Part shown: positions 17,133-24,826 of the stretch, piece by piece | Position numbering within the stretch: position 1 is the stretch's first letter | Layout of the letters: each line of letters begins with the position of its first letter | Origin: Myxococcales bacterium | Lineage (GTDB): Bacteria; Myxococcota_A; Polyangia; Polyangiales; Polyangiaceae | Direction of reading: 5' to 3' | Assembly: GCA_016720545.1 (NCBI GenBank) | Contig: JADKKK010000003.1 | Span: 553,600-617,599 of the forward strand | DNA length: 64,000 bases | Program-made: the position numbers and the translations under genes | The notes under the pieces: generated by a model | Told to the model about the DNA's origin: nothing | The model's input: only the letters and a program-made list of their open reading frames with translations | The model's database searches: none

Positions 17133-17870
17133 TCAGCGCGCGGCCTCCGCCGAAGCGTCGACCACCACCAGCCGGTACGACGCCATGTCGAGGTGAAAGT
17201 GGTCCGCGTGGCCCGGGTAACCCGGGCCGAGCACCACGCGAAACAGCGACGTGTCCCGCGCGAGCCGGAGCGCGAGGCGGTGCAAGAAGCGGCGGTGCAG
17301 CGCGCGCACGGGAGACTCACGCCCACGGGCCGCCCCGACCGCCCCGAAATGGGCGGCCACGCTCACGTCGAAGGCGCCTCGGAGCGCGCGCGGCGCGCCG
17401 GCCGGCAGCGCCGCCCCAGGGGGCAGCGCGCCGAAGCTGAAGGCGTCGACGTCGATGGCGTTGCCGAGGCCATGCTCGCTCACCAGGTGGGGATACGCCG
17501 GGATGCGCCGGCAGTTGAAGGTCCCCAGGTGGTGCATGCGGATCGGCGGGCGCCCGTACACCTCGATCGCCACGGCGCGCGCGGCGTCCTCGAGCCCGCG
17601 GAGCTTCGCGACGAACGCCGGGTGCACGCGGGCCGGCGCGTGGAAGCGCAGCGCGCTGCCCGAGTAGTCGGTGAGCGGCATGGCGGGGCAGCGCACCGGC
17701 CCCCGCGCGGGGATCTCCCGCGAGACCTCGTCGAGCGCGTAGGTGTCGTCGGCGCGCGCAGGCGATGTGTGAAGCGCGAAGCCGAGGACGACCGACGCGG
17801 CGACCGGAGCGATGCGTGCGACCGACGCGACCGACGCGACCGACGCGACCGACTGGTTCAGGAGGGTCAT
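17133..17870 (-). CDS. Extensin-like C-terminal-domain protein, exported
   Basis: A 245-residue protein with ATG at 17870 (AGGAGGG-like GGAGG sequences are not positioned for it). The signal peptide has a Val-Ala-Ser repeat and ends LHTSPARADD. The mature domain carries the extensin-like-C/M15-like pattern: an early CPAMPL, a GTFNCR with a single Cys pair, AYPHLVSEHGLGNAIDVDAF and a late HADHFHLD. The His/Asp set HGLGNAID...HADHFH matches the metal site of D-Ala-D-Ala peptidase-like folds. A role in peptidoglycan or cell-wall turnover is likely but untested. Confidence 0.8.
   Translation of the reverse strand: MTLLNQSVASVASVASVARIAPVAASVVLGFALHTSPARADDTYALDEVSREIPARGPVRCPAMPLTDYSGSALRFHAPARVHPAFVAKLRGLEDAARAVAIEVYGRPPIRMHHLGTFNCRRIPAYPHLVSEHGLGNAIDVDAFSFGALPPGAALPAGAPRALRGAFDVSVAAHFGAVGAARGRESPVRALHRRFLHRLALRLARDTSLFRVVLGPGYPGHADHFHLDMASYRLVVVDASAEAAR
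17821..17854 (+). repeat. 9-bp tandem array (ACCGACGCG) in a signal-peptide coding region
   Basis: Three perfect copies plus a partial encode Val-Ala-Ser repeats at the start of the extensin-like protein's signal peptide. The setting is the same as for the 9063 array. Confidence 0.85.
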
Positions 17871-17992
17871 GAGGATTCCTCGCGCGAGCGGCGCGACCTG
17901 TGACCACCTTTCTCGGTGGCCGACGAGCGCGCGGCACATACCAAATAGTCAAGCATTCTCGGCTGATTGCGCCATCTTCTGTCGAGCCCACG

Positions 17993-19546
17993 TCACGCCT
18001 TCCACACGAGGAGCACGGCGAGGAGCGCGAACCCGAGCACGACGACCGCGAGGCCCACCACCACGCTGCCGGCGCTGCCCCGCTTGGCCACGATCGGGGT
18101 GCCAGCGCCCTCGCCGGCTTGCCCGTCGGCCTCGCCGTCCGCCTCGCGCACCGCGATCTCGATCGCGTCGCGCGCCTCGCGCACGGCGGCGAGGGCGAGC
18201 ATCACCTCGATGACCGCGGCCGCCAGCAGCCCCGCGAGGCCCATGCCCACGCCCACGCGCTCGCGGAAGGTGTCGTCCCGACGGCGCGACGGGAGCCCAT
18301 CGAGCAGCTCGGTGCGCACGAACCCGCTGCCCGGGTGCATCGACAGATCGGCCCGCTCCTCGCACGTGAGCTTGGCCGCGCGCTCCGACCCCGGAGGCTC
18401 GCCGGGGGACAGGGCGCGCACGCGGAAGGCCCGGGCTACCGTCGAGTCCTCGATGCGCTCGGCGCCGCGCGGATCCCCGGAGGTCACGAGCCAGTAGCGA
18501 CCCGGCGGAAGCGCAGGCGCCTGGAACGTGGCGCTCGGGCCGAAGCGATCGGGCCGGAGAACGAGCGTGGTGCCGAAGACCCGGCCCTCGGCGCTGTCGA
18601 TCTCCACGTAGGCCACGTCGCGCGTGGCGGGCGCGCGCACCGTCACGGGGAACGGCGTCACGCCGACGTCGCGCGGCGCCTCGACGAGGTTCGCGCCGTG
18701 CGCCACCGGCAGAGCCGCGAAGAGCGTGCCCTCTCGACCGTCCATCGCCTTGGCGGAGACCTGGAGCCCCACGGTGTGGAAGAGCGCGATGAGCTCGCCG
18801 AAGGCGTACCCCTCGCGGCAGGTGCGCGAGAACGGCTTGGCGTCCAGGCCCGGCTCGGGCGTCACGTTCACCTCGGCGCCGTCGACCGGCCTCCCGCGGT
18901 CGTCGGTGATCTTGGCCACCACGGGGACGGGCTGCCCGACCACCAGCCGCTCGTCGGTCACGAAGAGATCGACCGTGAGGCCCCCGGTCCGCTTCGTAGG
19001 CCGCGAGGGGGCGACGCGCTCGCGCGAGGCGGGGCCCGGCCCGAACGGTGGCGCGCCGGTCGAGGGCACGCGCACGTCGCCCTCGGCGAGGGGGAGGCGC
19101 TCGCCCGGCGCGGTCACCACCACGTGGAGCTCGTCGCCGGGGGCCACGTCGAGCGCGAGGCCGGCCTCTGCGACGCCGTCGTCGTTCGTATCCCCTCGAA
19201 ATGTAGCGACTTTTCCGCTGCGTGTGGTCGCAGTGAGTGTGAGGTCCCGCGCCGTGACGGCCTCGCGCACGCCTCGATCGTCGACGAACGTGACGATCTG
19301 CCACGCCAGCGTGGTGCCGGCGGCGGTCTTGCCCGGCGGGGCGCCCCACACTGTGGCGGCGCGCACGGCGCCCTTCGCGCCGACGCGGAGGCCGAGCGCG
19401 AGCACCACCACCGCGAGGAGCGGAGTGACGACGAGGACGAAGGTGCGCAGGCGGCCGAGCACGCCGGCCCTCGGCCCGGGCGGGCGGCGTGGGTGCGCGC
19501 GCGGTCCGGGCGGGCGCGCCGCCGGCGGCTCTTCCTTCACTCCCAT
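17993..19546 (-). CDS. Membrane protein with large extracytoplasmic β-domain (517 aa)
   Basis: A Pro/Arg-rich cytoplasmic N-terminus is followed by a membrane helix at about 32-55. A long exported region follows with Ig/MG2-like β-strand segments (LTVDLFVTDERLVVGQPVPV, AEVNVTPEPGLD, ATRDVAYVEIDSAEGRVFG). Two C-terminal helices lie at about 420-450 and 492-515. No family is recognised. ATG 19546 overlaps the stop of the upstream esterase gene by 10 bp, so it is in an operon with the esterase and thioesterase. Confidence 0.6.
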   Translation of the reverse strand: MGVKEEPPAARPPGPRAHPRRPPGPRAGVLGRLRTFVLVVTPLLAVVVLALGLRVGAKGAVRAATVWGAPPGKTAAGTTLAWQIVTFVDDRGVREAVTARDLTLTATTRSGKVATFRGDTNDDGVAEAGLALDVAPGDELHVVVTAPGERLPLAEGDVRVPSTGAPPFGPGPASRERVAPSRPTKRTGGLTVDLFVTDERLVVGQPVPVVAKITDDRGRPVDGAEVNVTPEPGLDAKPFSRTCREGYAFGELIALFHTVGLQVSAKAMDGREGTLFAALPVAHGANLVEAPRDVGVTPFPVTVRAPATRDVAYVEIDSAEGRVFGTTLVLRPDRFGPSATFQAPALPPGRYWLVTSGDPRGAERIEDSTVARAFRVRALSPGEPPGSERAAKLTCEERADLSMHPGSGFVRTELLDGLPSRRRDDTFRERVGVGMGLAGLLAAAVIEVMLALAAVREARDAIEIAVREADGEADGQAGEGAGTPIVAKRGSAGSVVVGLAVVVLGFALLAVLLVWKA

Positions 19547-21003
19547 CGGACCGGCACCGTGTCTGGGCCGCTCTTCTCGACGGGCGCCCCGGACGCGACG
19601 CCGAGCGCGCCCGGCTTCAGCACCACGGCCCTCACCCCCGAGGCCGCGTGGACGACCACGCGCCCGTCTTTGCCCTCGAGGTCGACGAACGCGTCACTCG
19701 CGCCGGCACGCTCGAGGCGCACGCCGTAGGTCGAGGTGTCCTCCGCGCGCACGCTGCGAAAGGTGACGCGGGCGGGGTGCTCGGGCGCCACGGCGACGGC
19801 CGCGCGGCGCACCACCTCCGCCGCGAAGCGCTCGACGAGGCGCCCTTCGTGGCCCACCCCGGGAGCCCGATCGAACCGTACGGCGAACCCGCGCGCGCGG
19901 AGCGCTTGGTCGAGCAGCTCGCTCTGGCGGATGGGCGAGACCCGATCGGCCTCCCCGTGCACGAGCCAGATCGGCACGTGCCGCGCGTTGTCGATCACGT
20001 CGAGCGCGTTCACCGCGTGCGCGCCGGCCTCGTCGTGGAGGATCGAGCGCACGTACGTGGACAGATCGTAGCGCGCGTCGCCGAAGAAGCTCGTGACGCT
20101 GGCGAACCTGTCGGGGCGGTGGAGGCCGATGGTGGTCGCCCCGGCGCCGCCCATCGACGCGCCCCAGATCGACACGCGCCGCGGATCGACCGGCAGCGCG
20201 TGACCGAGGGCCTCGAGCGCGCGCATCACCTCGGCCTCGGCCTCCGCGACGTAGAGAGAGTTGCCGAGCCCCGAGGGGTGGAGCAGCACCACGTCGAGGC
20301 GCTCCGCCTCTTGGACCAAATGCGTGTACTGTGCATACGTCCAGATCCCGCCGTTCCACGGGTGGACGCCCACGAGGACGCTCGCGGGTCGAGCGCGGTC
20401 GTGGGCCTTGGGCACGTACACGGCCGCCACGCCGCCCCCGCGCGCCGTCGACGGACTAGGGAACGCGAGGCTGGAGAATCCCCACGGCCCGCGCCCGGGC
20501 TCGCCCGCGCGCGGCGCCTCGCCACACGCGACGCGCCGCTCGTACGGCGACACCACGACGTCGATCGCCACGTCGACCCGCCCGCCGGGCAGCGGCGCGA
20601 CGAACGGCCCGGACGCCGCGGTAGGGCGCGTCGACGCCGCGTCCCCTGGCGCGCGGACCTCACGCCCGGCCACGCGTACGGCGCGCCGGCCGCCGCACCA
20701 CGGCACGCGGAGGGCGCGGCCCTCGGCCGTGAACGAGAGGGTCACGAGGCCAGGCTCGAGGCGCTTGACGGCCAGCTCGTCGAACACGACGTTCTCCGTG
20801 CGCTTTCCGCGCGCCAGCACCATGTGGGCGATCGCAGGCCCGTCCACCGTCGCGTGCTCGAGCGGATCGCCGGGGCTCGGCTCGGCGTCGGCGCGCGCGG
20901 CCGCAGGCGCCACCAGGGCACCCGCGAGGGCGCAGATCGCGACCCGCGCCGCGCGGGCCGCACGATCCGCGCGCGGGAGGCGCGTTCGCCGAGAGCCGGT
21001 CAC
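19537..21003 (-). CDS. Exported α/β-hydrolase (prolyl-oligopeptidase/esterase-like)
   Basis: A 488-residue protein. GTG 21003 overlaps the thioesterase stop by four bases (GTGA), which fixes the start; it is followed by a signal peptide (VAICALAGALVAPAAARADA). The C-terminal half is an α/β-hydrolase with GVHPWNGGIWTYAQYTHLVQ, nucleophile Ser283 in WGASMGG, a LVHGEADRVSP acidic turn and GVGHEGRLVERF carrying the His. The N-terminal 200 residues are a β-rich accessory domain. It is a probable esterase or peptidase, substrate unknown, and the middle gene of a three-gene overlapping operon. Confidence 0.8.
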   Translation of the reverse strand: MTGSRRTRLPRADRAARAARVAICALAGALVAPAAARADAEPSPGDPLEHATVDGPAIAHMVLARGKRTENVVFDELAVKRLEPGLVTLSFTAEGRALRVPWCGGRRAVRVAGREVRAPGDAASTRPTAASGPFVAPLPGGRVDVAIDVVVSPYERRVACGEAPRAGEPGRGPWGFSSLAFPSPSTARGGGVAAVYVPKAHDRARPASVLVGVHPWNGGIWTYAQYTHLVQEAERLDVVLLHPSGLGNSLYVAEAEAEVMRALEALGHALPVDPRRVSIWGASMGGAGATTIGLHRPDRFASVTSFFGDARYDLSTYVRSILHDEAGAHAVNALDVIDNARHVPIWLVHGEADRVSPIRQSELLDQALRARGFAVRFDRAPGVGHEGRLVERFAAEVVRRAAVAVAPEHPARVTFRSVRAEDTSTYGVRLERAGASDAFVDLEGKDGRVVVHAASGVRAVVLKPGALGVASGAPVEKSGPDTVPVRWE

Positions 21004-21470
21004 CGCGGCTCTTCCTCGCGCCGCGACCTCAGGTAGGGCAAGACCTTGGCGCGGAACGCGTCGGTCCACGCGGTGGAGGTCCGCGTGGCGACGTCGATGC
21101 GCACGAGCGCGCGCGTGCCCACCGCGAAGTCGACGTCCTCGTCCATGGGCATCACGCAGAAGCCGAAGACGAGGCTCGAGCGCCCGAGCCGCTCGATCCA
21201 GATGCGCACGCGGACTTCGCCGGTCCCCACCACCGGACGCAGGTACTCGATGTGGTTTTCCCGCACGAGGTGCTGGGCGTCGACGTTCTCCTGCATGTCG
21301 CGCCAGCTGCCCCAGCCCAGGCGCTGCCAGAACGAGCCGATCGTCCGCTCGATGAGGAGCAAATAACGTGCGTTGTGCAATATCTGGAACGCGTCGAGAT
21401 CGTCGAAGTAGATGCCGTGGACGTTCTCGTGGAAGCGGACGCCGGAGGAGAGGGTGGTCACCTCCCACAC
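21000..21470 (-). CDS. 4-hydroxybenzoyl-CoA thioesterase-family (hot-dog) protein
   Basis: A 156-residue protein with a GTG start at 21470 (VWEVTTLSSG); another GTG three codons later is possible. The catalytic-type motif is GIYFDDLDAFQILHNARY with Asp preceding the buried helix, then RENHIEYLRPVVGTGEVRVR and DVATRTSTAW. It fits the YbgC/4HBT acyl-CoA thioesterase group. The likely substrate is a short or medium acyl-CoA. It is the first gene of the operon with the 21003 and 19546 genes. Copy B of the dispersed element lies about 50 bp upstream. Confidence 0.8.
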   Translation of the reverse strand: MWEVTTLSSGVRFHENVHGIYFDDLDAFQILHNARYLLLIERTIGSFWQRLGWGSWRDMQENVDAQHLVRENHIEYLRPVVGTGEVRVRIWIERLGRSSLVFGFCVMPMDEDVDFAVGTRALVRIDVATRTSTAWTDAFRAKVLPYLRSRREEEPR

Positions 21471-21516
21471 GATAGCGGAAGTGGAGGCCGACCGTGCCCC
21501 CGGGGACCGTTTCGTC

Positions 21517-21559
21517 GGTTCTAGCCGCGCCGCTCGCCCGGGCTCGCTTGCATGTTCAT
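21517..21559 (-). repeat. Dispersed element, copy B (truncated/degenerate)
   Basis: On the minus strand: CATGAACATGCAAGCGAGCC, then GGCGAGCGGCG, then GCTAG. It shares the first 20 and the next 11 bases with copies A and C, and diverges after that. It is upstream of, and in the same orientation as, the thioesterase gene. Confidence 0.65.
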
Positions 21560-21674
21560 GGCGAGACCTCGCCTTCGGCTCGGGCACGCCATCGACCTTG
21601 GTTCGCCCCTTCGGGGCTCACTTTCAGGTTCCTCTTGTCAACCCTGGAGAAAGAGTCCTAAACCCGCATCCACC

Positions 21675-22331
21675 ATGTCCGAAGCCACCGCCGACGCCCC
21701 CACGAAGACCACCGACGGCGCGTTCCTGCGCTCCCGGCTCGGCAGCTTGTTGGCCGTGTTCCCGCTCGGCGTGTGGACCGTGGGCCACTTGTGGAACAAC
21801 CTCGCCGCCTTCAAGGGCGGCGGCGCGTGGCAGAGCGCCGTCACCGAGTACCCGCACCCCCTCGCGCACCTCGCGACGATGATCGTGGTGCTCCTGCCCC
21901 TCGTGCTCCACATGATCTGGGGCATGGCGCGCATGGCGCAGGCGCGCCCGAACCTGCACCGGCACGTGTCGTTCAACAACCTGAAGTACGTCGTGCAGCG
22001 CCTCTCGGCGATCGGCCTCATGCTGTTCCTCGGCGCGCACATCTGGCTCGCGATGCTCCACCCCCGCTTCGTGGAGGGTCACCCCGAGCCCTTTGCCGAC
22101 ATCGCCGGGCAGATGCGGCACCACGGGCCGACGCTCGCGGTCTACGTGCTCGGCACGCTCGGCGTGTCGTTCCACCTCGCGAACGGCCTCCACACCTTCG
22201 CGATGGGCTGGGGCGTCGTGGCGAGCCGCCGCGCTCTCCGCAAGCTCGACGCCGCCGTGATCGGTCTGTTCCTCGCCCTGCTCGGCATGGGGTGGGCGGT
22301 GATCTACGCGCTCTGGTCCGCCGGCGCCTGA
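21675..22331 (+). CDS. Orphan SdhC-like cytochrome b membrane anchor
   Basis: A 218-residue protein with five membrane helices. Four histidines match the dihaem SdhC pattern: VGHLWNN, VLHMIWG, GAHIWLA and SFHLANGLHTFAMGWG. It is clearly paralogous to the sdhC at 14118, but no sdhA/sdhB lies nearby. GGAGAAAG lies about 20 nt upstream of the start. A GC hairpin follows at 22336, then a haem-c lipoprotein gene 119 bp later. It could serve as an alternative anchor for the same SDH, or in another electron-transfer complex. Confidence 0.85.
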   Translation: MSEATADAPTKTTDGAFLRSRLGSLLAVFPLGVWTVGHLWNNLAAFKGGGAWQSAVTEYPHPLAHLATMIVVLLPLVLHMIWGMARMAQARPNLHRHVSFNNLKYVVQRLSAIGLMLFLGAHIWLAMLHPRFVEGHPEPFADIAGQMRHHGPTLAVYVLGTLGVSFHLANGLHTFAMGWGVVASRRALRKLDAAVIGLFLALLGMGWAVIYALWSAGA

Positions 22332-22335
22332 CCCT

Positions 22336-22367
22336 CGCTCGACGGGAAAAATCGACGCGGTCGAGCG
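22336..22367 (+). terminator. Hairpin after orphan sdhC
   Basis: CGCTCGAC / GTCGAGCG form a perfect 8-bp stem with a 16-nt loop containing GGGAAAAAT. It sits 4 bp after the stop codon. No T tract follows. Confidence 0.4.
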
Positions 22368-22450
22368 GGCGGTGATCGATCCGCGCCGGCGGCACACCAG
22401 ACCCCGCGAACCCCATCACGACCGCCCCGCGGGGCCGCGGGAGTTTTCTC

Positions 22451-22846
22451 ATGCACGCTTCGTCCGCTGCCCCTCCCTCCCTGGCGACGCCTCACGGGCT
22501 CGGGCGCCTCGCTCTTGCGGGCGCCGTCGTGCTCGCCCTCCTCGCGCTCCACTGCGGCGGAGGCACCCAGGGCGCCGACACGGGCGCGGTGTGCCCGCCG
22601 GGCTCGACGCTCACCTACGCGAGCTTCGGCAAGCCGTTCATGGACAACTACTGTGTCTCTTGCCACTCGGGCAAGGAGCGCCCGAACCTCGACTCGGCGA
22701 CCTCCGTCAAGCGCGAGATCCGCGGGATCCTCAGCACCACGGCCGCCGGCCCCAAGGCCACGAACGACTCGATGCCCACCGACAGCGACGTCCCTCAGGA
22801 CGAGCGCGTGAAGCTCGGCGAGTGGCTCGCCTGCGGCGCTCCGTAA
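22451..22846 (+). CDS. Small haem c lipoprotein (CxxCH)
   Basis: A 131-residue protein with lipobox LALHC (Cys35). A single c-type haem site CVSCH (Cys68, Cys71, His72) follows FMDNYC. Near the end, MPTDSDVPQDERVKLGEWLACGAP has the typical distal region of small planctomycete-like cytochromes, with a possible axial Met. It probably carries electrons in the envelope. The SD GGGAG is 7 nt upstream. Together with the upstream orphan SdhC it forms a two-gene redox module. Confidence 0.75.
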   Translation: MHASSAAPPSLATPHGLGRLALAGAVVLALLALHCGGGTQGADTGAVCPPGSTLTYASFGKPFMDNYCVSCHSGKERPNLDSATSVKREIRGILSTTAAGPKATNDSMPTDSDVPQDERVKLGEWLACGAP

Positions 22847-22860
22847 ACGGGAGGGCGGCG

Positions 22861-23355
22861 CTAGATCATCTCGAAGTACCGCGAGTGGATCGCCACGGTC
22901 ACGAGGACCGCCACCTCGCGCGGCACACCGTCGGCCGCCTCCACCACGAAGCGATCCCGCACGTGCGTGAGGCCCTCGCGCTTCTTCACCTCGATGGCCA
23001 CCTTGCCGGCGGCGTCGGCGCACCTGAAGTCGTACTCGAGCGCGAGCACGCCCGCGTCGGCGGTGTAGGTCTCGCTTCCCACCTTGAGCGCGAGGGTCTT
23101 CTTGAACGCGATCGACGGGAAGGTCACGCTCGCGACCTCCTTGCGCTCGCCGTCGAGCACGTGGAACGCGGTCTTGTTGAAGTTGCCCTCCAGGCTCGCG
23201 AGCTCCTTGTCGCTCCCGTCGACGATGGCGAACCGCGGCGTGAGGCTCATCGGCGCGCCGCGCACGGTGAGCGCCACGTCTTCTTTGCCCTTTTCGCGCA
23301 CGTCGTACGTCGTCGCGACGGCCGCCAAGCGCTGAACAACCTCGTACTGACCCAT
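22861..23355 (-). CDS. LURP-one-related/Tubby-like fold protein
   Basis: A 164-residue cytoplasmic-looking protein. The pattern KTAFHVLDGERKEVASVTF, FAIVDGSDKELASLEGNF and LALEYDFRCADAAGKVA, with MGQYEVVQRLAAVATTYDV at the start, matches the LURP-one-related family (β-barrel, scramblase/Tubby C-terminal fold). The role is unknown; related bacterial proteins are often stress-linked. The ATG at 23355 follows a short AAAGGTACCACC; 14 bp before it begins an eight-copy 9-bp array that would be in the mRNA leader or promoter. Confidence 0.55.
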   Translation of the reverse strand: MGQYEVVQRLAAVATTYDVREKGKEDVALTVRGAPMSLTPRFAIVDGSDKELASLEGNFNKTAFHVLDGERKEVASVTFPSIAFKKTLALKVGSETYTADAGVLALEYDFRCADAAGKVAIEVKKREGLTHVRDRFVVEAADGVPREVAVLVTVAIHSRYFEMI

Positions 23356-23368
23356 GGTGGTACCTTTC

Positions 23369-23440
23369 TCGTGTCGCTCGTGTCGCTCGTGTCGCTCGTG
23401 TCGCTCGTGTCGCTCGTGTCGCTCGTGTCGCTCGTGTCGC
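23369..23440 (+). repeat. 9-bp tandem array (TCGTGTCGC, 8 copies) in a 5' region
   Basis: Eight perfect copies lie immediately upstream (14 bp) of the LURP-one-like start codon. The array is non-coding in that gene. It could alter promoter or ribosome-binding spacing if copy number varies. Confidence 0.92.
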
Positions 23441-23464
23441 TCGTCGTAGGGGTTCGCGGCGACG

Positions 23465-23501
23465 CGTGACCGCTTTGCGGCGGCGCTCGCGCACGGTCAC
23501 G
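23465..23501. promoter_or_regulatory. 8-bp inverted repeat in divergent region before livK
   Basis: CGTGACCG and CGGTCACG are perfect inverted repeats separated by 21 bp, two turns of the helix centre to centre. They lie between the divergent LURP-one-like gene and livK. This could be an operator, but GC-rich sequence makes chance palindromes common. Confidence 0.3.
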
Positions 23502-23579
23502 AGCAGCGTACGGGCGCCGAGGCGCCGCGGGGAACAAATCTCCACGGTTTCGTGGTACCCGTCCATGCCTGGAGGGATC

Positions 23580-24734
23580 ATGCTCACTCGCCGAAGGTTC
23601 ACGCTCTCGCTCGCCACGCTCGGCCTCGTGGTCGTCGCCGCCGCCGGCTCCACCGGCTGCGAGAAAAAGAGCGACGATCTCGTGGTCGGCGCGTTCCTCT
23701 CGCTGTCCGGCAGCGACTCCACCTTCGGCACCGACACCCGCGACGGCATCGAGCTCGCGCTCGACGAGACCAACAAGGCCGGCGGCGTGAAGGGCAAGAA
23801 GGTCAAGGTCCTTTACGAGGACGACAAGTCTCTCCCGCAAGAGGCGTCGAACAAGGTCCGGCAGCTCATCGACCGCGACAACGTGCTCGCGATCCTCGGC
23901 GAGGTGGCGTCGAGCCGCACGATGGCCGGCGGTCTCATCGCGAACACGAAGAAGGTGCCGCTCGTCACGCCTTCGTCCACGGCGGTCGAGGTCACGAAGG
24001 ACCGCGAGTACGTCTTCCGCGTGTGCTTCACCGACGACCAGCAGGGCGACGTCGCGGCGCGCTTCGTGTTCGAGACCCTCAAGAAGAAGAAGGTCGGCCT
24101 CTTCTTCGCCGCCCAAGACAACTACTCGTCCGGCCTGGCGGCCTCTTTCAAGGAGCGCTTCGTGAAGCTCGGCGGCCAAATCGTCGTCGACAAGGGGTTT
24201 CAGAAGGGCGAGACGAACTTCACGACCTACCTCTCCGAGCTGAAGTCGAAGGACCCGGAGGTCATCTTCGTACCTGTATACTACAACGACATGGTGCAGA
24301 TCGCGCGGCAGGCCAAGCAGGCCGGCATCCCCGGCACCACGTTCGTCGGCGGCGACGGCTGGGACTCGGCGGAGCTCACGGAGGGTGCGGGCGCGGAGCT
24401 CGAGGGCGCCTACTTCACGAACCACTACGCGCCAGACGTACCGTGGAAGAACTCGGCGGCCTTCGTGACCGCGTTCAAGGCCCGCTTCAACCGCGAGCCG
24501 ACGAGCCTCGCGGCCCAGGGCTACGACGCCGCGAAGCTCCTCTTCGACGCCATCAAGCGCGCGCCCGAGACCAACCGCGAGGCCATCAAGGTGGCGCTCG
24601 CCGACACGAAGAACTTCGAGGGGGCCACCGGGCAGCTCACGATCGACAAGAACCACAACGCGAACAAGCCCATCGTCGTGGTCCAGATCAAAGGCAAGAA
24701 GTTCAAGTTCACGACCCAGCTCATGAGCCAGTAG
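23580..24734 (+). CDS. Branched-chain amino-acid-type ABC substrate-binding lipoprotein
   Basis: A 384-residue protein with ATG at 23580, chosen for its GGAGGG and its lipoprotein signal (MLTRRRFTLSLATLG...AGSTGCEKK, Cys27). The mature part is a type-I periplasmic-binding fold: VVGAFLSLSGSDSTFG, GIELALDETNKAGG, VRQLIDRDNVLAILGEVASS, PLVTPSSTAVEV and VGLFFAAQDNYSSGLAASF, all LivK features. It delivers an amino acid or related substrate to the permease encoded next. It has its own promoter region with the IR at 23465. Confidence 0.9.
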   Translation: MLTRRRFTLSLATLGLVVVAAAGSTGCEKKSDDLVVGAFLSLSGSDSTFGTDTRDGIELALDETNKAGGVKGKKVKVLYEDDKSLPQEASNKVRQLIDRDNVLAILGEVASSRTMAGGLIANTKKVPLVTPSSTAVEVTKDREYVFRVCFTDDQQGDVAARFVFETLKKKKVGLFFAAQDNYSSGLAASFKERFVKLGGQIVVDKGFQKGETNFTTYLSELKSKDPEVIFVPVYYNDMVQIARQAKQAGIPGTTFVGGDGWDSAELTEGAGAELEGAYFTNHYAPDVPWKNSAAFVTAFKARFNREPTSLAAQGYDAAKLLFDAIKRAPETNREAIKVALADTKNFEGATGQLTIDKNHNANKPIVVVQIKGKKFKFTTQLMSQ

Positions 24735-24761
24735 GCGGAAGGCTCGGGGCCCGGTCACACG

Positions 24762-24820
24762 ATGAACATGCAAGCGAGCCTCCGGCGAGCGGCGTGCCTA
24801 TGCCACGCGACCGAAGGGAG
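24762..24820 (+). repeat. Dispersed element, copy C
   Basis: It reads ATGAACATGCAAGCGAGCC, then GGCGAGCGGCGTGCCTA, then GCCACGCGACCGAAGGGAG. It fills most of the livK-livH gap, and its end supplies GGGAGGAAGG, the ribosome-binding site of livH (ATG 24827). Copies A and B are at 9217 and 21517. Confidence 0.75.
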
Positions 24821-24826
24821 GAAGGC

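Noticed and set aside
17900..19729. 609-codon plus-strand frame antisense to the 17993 membrane protein
   Set aside because: The translated product is Arg/His-rich without domains. The opposite strand has overlapping operon starts and membrane helices.
23369..23440. A CRISPR-like repeat array
   Set aside because: The 9-bp units are directly contiguous with no spacers and no cas genes nearby. It is a simple tandem repeat; so are 9063 and 17821.
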